Positions 60,774 through 64,000 of a stretch of 64,000 nucleotides of DNA are shown piece after piece (positions within the stretch are counted from its first letter, which is position 1; each line of letters begins with the position of its first letter). Where the stretch lies: positions 176,535 to 240,534 of the forward strand of contig JAMBOW010000007.1 in assembly GCA_023715865.1 (NCBI GenBank). Direction: 5' to 3'. The notes below the pieces were generated by a model. It was not told the origin of the DNA. It saw nothing but the letters and a program-made list of their open reading frames with translations, and searched no databases. A program made the translations under genes and the position numbers. The stretch is from Neobacillus mesonae. Lineage in GTDB: Bacteria; Bacillota; Bacilli; Paenibacillales; Paenibacillaceae.

Positions 60774-61685
60774 ATGAATCTGAAGTACCAGATGCTCAAA
60801 TCGGCTGGTATGAGTCTGTTAGCCTTCCTCCTAATCGTAGCTGTTGTCCTTATTCCCCGTCAGCTTGAACTCAGCATCCAGAATTATAAGGTCGTAGCGG
60901 AGGAGCCTTCCTTCAACCTTAGCCACTACGCAGTACATGTCAGTGATTTCTTCAAAAAAGCAATCGAGACCGGCAGCCTAGGAGAATCAAGATATTCAGG
61001 CCATTCTTCGGAATCAGAAGCCGCAAAAGCAATGGGCCGAAGCTTGCTTGTCATTGTAGCTGCCTTGTTTGTAGGTCTTTTATTCGGAATTTTGAAAGGT
61101 GTTATCGATTACCGTCTATCCAAGACAAAATGGAACCTGTTAGGAAACTGGACAACCTGGCTTGTACACTCCATCCCCGATTTCTTTCTTATCTTACTTG
61201 TACAATGGTTTGTGATTAAGAATGTTCCTTTTGTCCGGTTCTTTGCAGCCGAAGGCTGGCAAGGCTTTATTATTCCTGCTTTACTTGTATCCATTTATCC
61301 GACGGTCCAAATCGCCCGGATCACCTCTTCCTCTCTCTCAGCCCAAGAAGGAAAACTATATATCAAATTAGCTAGAGCTAAGGGACTGCGTGAGTGGGTC
61401 ATTCTGTACAAGCATATGCTTACTAACGGCATTGCCACCATCGTATCTCATCTTCCAGGGTTGCTTGTGTTTATTCTTTCAAATTTATTAGTCGTCGAAA
61501 TTTATCGGAGTTATCCCGGAGCGGCCTATCGCTTATCTCAAGCTCTCGACTATAACACGCAGACTGGAACGGGAAACAATTACGAAGCAGGAGTCATCAT
61601 TTGGATTGTATTTTACTTTATGCTGTTATTTATTTTCGTTCAATGGATCGCTTCTGCAGTACGGCATTACTTCGATCCTAAATAA
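60774..61685 (+). CDS. Opp/Dpp-type ABC transporter permease, first subunit
   Basis: A 303-residue permease with six helices and the DppB-like EAA region YIKLARAKGLREWVILYKHML. The N-terminal outside segment (about 30-75) is longer than usual. Peptide, nickel and related compounds are the usual substrates. It is followed by its partner 51 bases downstream. No binding protein or ATPase gene is present in the window, so this is a detached permease pair. AGGAGG lies 5 bases before the ATG. Confidence 0.85.
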   Translation: MNLKYQMLKSAGMSLLAFLLIVAVVLIPRQLELSIQNYKVVAEEPSFNLSHYAVHVSDFFKKAIETGSLGESRYSGHSSESEAAKAMGRSLLVIVAALFVGLLFGILKGVIDYRLSKTKWNLLGNWTTWLVHSIPDFFLILLVQWFVIKNVPFVRFFAAEGWQGFIIPALLVSIYPTVQIARITSSSLSAQEGKLYIKLARAKGLREWVILYKHMLTNGIATIVSHLPGLLVFILSNLLVVEIYRSYPGAAYRLSQALDYNTQTGTGNNYEAGVIIWIVFYFMLLFIFVQWIASAVRHYFDPK

Positions 61686-61735
61686 ATCTAAGATTTAGGT
61701 CTCAAATGGTTGTATTAGAATATGAGGTGACTTGT

Positions 61736-62632
61736 TTGAAAAAGAATTTCCCCCTATGGCTCGGAAGCGCTTTGCTTCTCTTTTTACTATTTATTATGTT
61801 TATAGGGCCATACCTGCCTTTTATCGACAGAGAGCTGAGTCAGGAACGATACCGGATGGATGCATCAAACAAACTTGAGCTCCCCGCATTTGCTCCTTCC
61901 ACAGACAATTGGATCGGCACAGATAAGAAAGGGGTCGACAATCTGAGTAAACTTGTCCTTGCAGCCAAGGAAACTATTTTGTTAGTGGTTGTTATTACTC
62001 TTGTACGGTATGCTATCGGCATTCCGCTTGGTCTGTTGTCACGTAAAAAGAAAGGATTCTTTCATCAGCTGATCAATGTTATGCATCAGTGCTTTTCATT
62101 TTTGCCGCCTGTATTTTCAACTGCACTGCTATTAGCCATTCCATTTCTTCTATTTGCTGACCTTCGTTTATTCTGGTCTGTTCTTATTATTGCTATCGTG
62201 GAGGCAGGACGCGTTGCCTATACGATACAGCAGCAGACGATCCATCTCTCTAGAGAGGCTTATATGGAGGCTGGTATAGCGTTAGGGTTAAGCTCTAGAA
62301 CGTTAATAAAGAATTATTACATACCCGCTCTTACGCCTGAATTAATCATTAACTTCTGCATTGATCTGGGTAAAGTCATGCTCCTTATAGGACAGCTTTC
62401 AATCATCAGCATTTTTCTCTCCCATGAATGGAGAGAAGTCGATTACTATACTAACGAATTTGTGCAAACTGGTTTAAACTGGGCAGCGTTGCTTGCGAGC
62501 CACCGCCATGAAATCTTCCTCAGCAACTTTGGATTTGTGTTTTACCCTGCATTTGCCATGATGCTAACGATTGTCACGTTCAATCTGCTTGGCGAAGGGT
62601 TGCGGCGTTACTATCAATCCAGGAGTACATAA
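61736..62632 (+). CDS. Opp/Dpp-type ABC transporter permease, second subunit
   Basis: A 298-residue DppC-like permease with WIGTDKKGVDNLSKLVLAAKET after the first helix (matching the family's GTDxxGRD region) and the EAA-like AYMEAGIALGLSSRTLIKNYYIP. The start is TTG at 61736 with AGGTGA 5 bases upstream; the frame opens at 61706. It ends just before a bidirectional terminator shared with the tRNA array. Confidence 0.85.
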   Translation: MKKNFPLWLGSALLLFLLFIMFIGPYLPFIDRELSQERYRMDASNKLELPAFAPSTDNWIGTDKKGVDNLSKLVLAAKETILLVVVITLVRYAIGIPLGLLSRKKKGFFHQLINVMHQCFSFLPPVFSTALLLAIPFLLFADLRLFWSVLIIAIVEAGRVAYTIQQQTIHLSREAYMEAGIALGLSSRTLIKNYYIPALTPELIINFCIDLGKVMLLIGQLSIISIFLSHEWREVDYYTNEFVQTGLNWAALLASHRHEIFLSNFGFVFYPAFAMMLTIVTFNLLGEGLRRYYQSRST

Positions 62633-62665
62633 GCTTCTTATCAAATTCGTATAAATATAATAAAA

Positions 62666-62705
62666 AAAGTCACTATCATCGCATTTAAGCAATGATAGTG
62701 ACTTT
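62666..62705 (-). terminator. Bidirectional terminator between the permease pair and the tRNA array
   Basis: A 14-bp stem (AAAGTCACTATCAT with its complement) with T-runs on both strands. On the minus strand it ends the tRNA transcript. Confidence 0.93.
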
Positions 62706-62712
62706 TGTTTGA

Positions 62713-62792
62713 TGCCGGTGAAGGGACTCGAACCCCCACGGTTTCCCTCACGATTTTGAGTCGCGCGCGTCTGCCAATTCCGCCACACCGGC
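62713..62792 (-). tRNA. tRNA-Leu (CAA)
   Basis: Acceptor GCCGGTG/CACCGGC, anticodon loop CTCAAAA with anticodon CAA (codon UUG), GGTTCGAGTC T-arm and a variable arm shorter than usual for tRNA-Leu. It is the last gene of the array. Confidence 0.95.
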
Positions 62793-62807
62793 TTATGGAA
62801 ATTAAAG

Positions 62808-62881
62808 CGTGCCCTAAGAGATTCGAACTCCTGACCTTTTGATTCGTAGTCAAACGCTCTATCCAGCTGAGCTAAGGGCAC
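62808..62881 (-). tRNA. tRNA-Arg (ACG)
   Basis: Acceptor GTGCCCT/AGGGCAC, anticodon loop CTACGAA, anticodon ACG (wobble A to inosine, codons CGN). It lies between the two Leu tRNAs; I do not recall it at this place in B. subtilis trnD. Confidence 0.95.
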
Positions 62882-62896
62882 ATGTTATATCTTACA

Positions 62897-62982
62897 TGCG
62901 GAAGACCAGACTTGAACTGGTACGATAGTCACCTACCGCAGGATTTTAAGTCCTGTGCGTCTGCCGATTCCGCCACTCCCGC
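62897..62982 (-). tRNA. tRNA-Leu (TAA)
   Basis: 86 bases with a long variable arm, anticodon loop CTTAAAA, anticodon TAA (codon UUA). Standard class II tRNA. Confidence 0.95.
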
Positions 62983-62993
62983 GTAAAAAATGG

Positions 62994-63064
62994 AGGCGCC
63001 ACCCAGATTCGAACTGGGGATAAAGCTTTTGCAGAGCTGTGCCTTACCACTTGGCTATGGCGCC
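62994..63064 (-). tRNA. tRNA-Cys (GCA)
   Basis: Acceptor GGCGCCA/TGGCGCC, anticodon loop CTGCAAA, anticodon GCA. CCA is encoded just after (62991-62993). Confidence 0.95.
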
Positions 63065-63073
63065 TAATTATGG

Positions 63074-63145
63074 AGCGGACGACGGGAATCGAACCCGCGA
63101 CCCTCGCCTTGGCAAGGCGATGCTCTACCGCTGAGCCACGTCCGC
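63074..63145 (-). tRNA. tRNA-Gly (GCC)
   Basis: Acceptor GCGGACG/CGTCCGC, anticodon loop TTGCCAA, anticodon GCC. Encoded CCA at 63071-63073. Confidence 0.95.
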
Positions 63146-63155
63146 ATAAAAATGG

Positions 63156-63227
63156 CTGGGGATATAGGATTCGAACCTATGCGTGACGGAGTCAAAGTCC
63201 GTTGCCTTACCGCTTGGCTAATCCCCA
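63156..63227 (-). tRNA. tRNA-Gln (TTG)
   Basis: Acceptor TGGGGAT/ATCCCCA, anticodon loop CTTTGAC, anticodon TTG. Encoded CCA at 63153-63155. Confidence 0.95.
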
Positions 63228-63242
63228 ATAAGATTAAAATGG

Positions 63243-63316
63243 GGCGATCGATGGGACTTGAACCCACGAATGCCGGAGCCACAATCCGGTGCGTTAACCC
63301 CTTCGCCACGACCGCC
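63243..63316 (-). tRNA. tRNA-His (GTG)
   Basis: Anticodon loop TTGTGGC, anticodon GTG. The extra 5' G (G-1, at 63316) opposite C73 is encoded, the identity element for HisRS. Confidence 0.95.
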
Positions 63317-63339
63317 ATATAAAATTTAAAGTTAATTGG

Positions 63340-63410
63340 CAGGGGCAGCAGGAATTGAACCCACACTAACGGTTTTGGAGACCGCTGTTCTACCTTTAAA
63401 CTATGCCCCT
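63340..63410 (-). tRNA. tRNA-Trp (CCA)
   Basis: Acceptor AGGGGCA/TGCCCCT, anticodon loop CTCCAAA, anticodon CCA. This is the effector expected for the trpS T-box at 23508-23791. Encoded 3' CCA. Confidence 0.95.
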
Positions 63411-63420
63411 ATGAAACTGG

Positions 63421-63503
63421 TGGAGGATGATGGATTCGAACCACCGAACCCTTACGGGAGCAGATTTACAGTCTGATGCGTTTGGCCACTTCGCTAATCC
63501 TCC
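63421..63503 (-). tRNA. tRNA-Tyr (GTA)
   Basis: 83 bases with a long variable arm, anticodon loop CTGTAAA, anticodon GTA, encoded CCA. Confidence 0.95.
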
Positions 63504-63517
63504 ATATGAAACTGTGG

Positions 63518-63590
<73 letters not shown>

Positions 63591-63607
63591 ATAAGGTGTT
63601 TGAAAGG

Positions 63608-63680
<73 letters not shown>

Positions 63681-63704
63681 TAATAATACTTATTTAAAAA
63701 ATGG

Positions 63705-63778
63705 CGGAACTGACGGGATTCGAACCCGCGATCTCCTGCGTGACAGGCAGGCATGTTGGGCCTCTACACCACAGTTCC
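63705..63778 (-). tRNA. tRNA-Asp (GTC)
   Basis: Acceptor GGAACTG/CAGTTCC, anticodon loop CTGTCAC, anticodon GTC, encoded CCA. Confidence 0.95.
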
Positions 63779-63789
63779 AAGTAAATCAA

Positions 63790-63863
<74 letters not shown>

Positions 63864-63882
63864 ACAATATTTAATTAGATGG

Positions 63883-63955
63883 TGGAGACTGAGGGGATCG
63901 AACCCCCGACCCTCTGCTTGTAAGGCAGATGCTCTCCCAGCTGAGCTAAGTCTCC
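63883..63955 (-). tRNA. tRNA-Val (TAC)
   Basis: Acceptor GGAGACT/AGTCTCC, anticodon loop CTTACAA, anticodon TAC, encoded CCA. Confidence 0.95.
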
Positions 63956-63964
63956 ATATTAAAG

Positions 63965-64000
63965 TGACCCGTAGGGGATTCGAACCCCTGTTACCTCCGT
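63965..64000 (-). tRNA. tRNA, 3' part only, probably tRNA-Glu
   Basis: The 3' half (GGAGGTAAC, T-arm AGGGGTTCGAATCCCCT, acceptor ACGGGTC) is cut by the window end before the anticodon. The T-arm and acceptor sequence and the array order suggest tRNA-Glu(TTC). Confidence 0.8.

Overview
The window looks like chromosomal DNA from an aerobic, endospore-forming Bacillota, most likely Paenibacillus or a close relative. This is inferred from family content, not from a search. The evidence is two alpha/beta-type SASP genes with good sigma-G promoters, sspI, ylbJ, yunB, a lytH-type endopeptidase, an Lpl-type sugar ABC operon with a divergent membrane-bound AraC regulator, and a tRNA array in nearly the order of Bacillus subtilis trnD. 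Strong Shine-Dalgarno sequences are frequent and TTG or GTG starts are common. I see no transposase, integrase, phage module, CRISPR array or rRNA.

Layout. 1-300: a SAM-I riboswitch and its promoter point left, to a gene outside the window. 0.3-6.7 kb: an orphan HEPN protein, heme A synthase (ctaA), a thioredoxin-like protein, a DUF2515 protein, a YtgP/MurJ-type flippase and a HAD phosphatase. 6.8-10.6 kb: a complete Mn/Zn-type ABC importer with palindromes in its promoter region. 10.7-16.8 kb: an envelope block of two tandem class B PBPs, a membrane transglutaminase-like protein and a small membrane protein. 17-25.9 kb: an MFS transporter, a mini-TOPRIM protein, sco and ctaB, a YfhP-like protein, a SASP, trpS with a Trp T-box, an aldose epimerase and a second SASP. 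26-31 kb: an M3 peptidase, small genes, a truncated haemoglobin, ylbJ and NAD kinase. 31.6-35.1 kb: a yutD-lipA / lytH / yunB block like that of B. subtilis. 35.3-39.2 kb: a pentose-phosphate operon (zwf-gnd-tal) with a long leader and a divergent HxlR-type regulator. 39.4-48 kb: secreted proteins, Nudix, an rRNA methyltransferase, KtrA/C, sspI, RF3, a second zwf and an Sm-like membrane protein. 48.1-53 kb: a LiaFSR three-component system beside a liaI-pspA-pspC-pspA effector operon. 53-62.6 kb: a sugar ABC importer with two paralogous binding proteins, its AraC regulator, and an Opp/Dpp-type permease pair without partners. 62.7-64 kb: at least 15 tRNA genes on the minus strand; the last is cut by the window edge.

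How the genes work together. CtaA, CtaB and Sco all serve maturation of heme-copper oxidase. The PBPs, flippase, transglutaminase-like protein and Lia/Psp cluster form an envelope-building and envelope-stress theme. zwf-gnd-tal is the oxidative pentose-phosphate path and supplies NADPH; the second zwf lies 7 kb away. The most distinctive unit is the enlarged Lia/Psp cluster, with two PspA paralogs flanking a PspC protein. Other points of interest are the membrane-tethered Sm-like protein, a probable ATT start codon in a secreted protein, several genes below 60 codons, and the untranslated leader of zwf.
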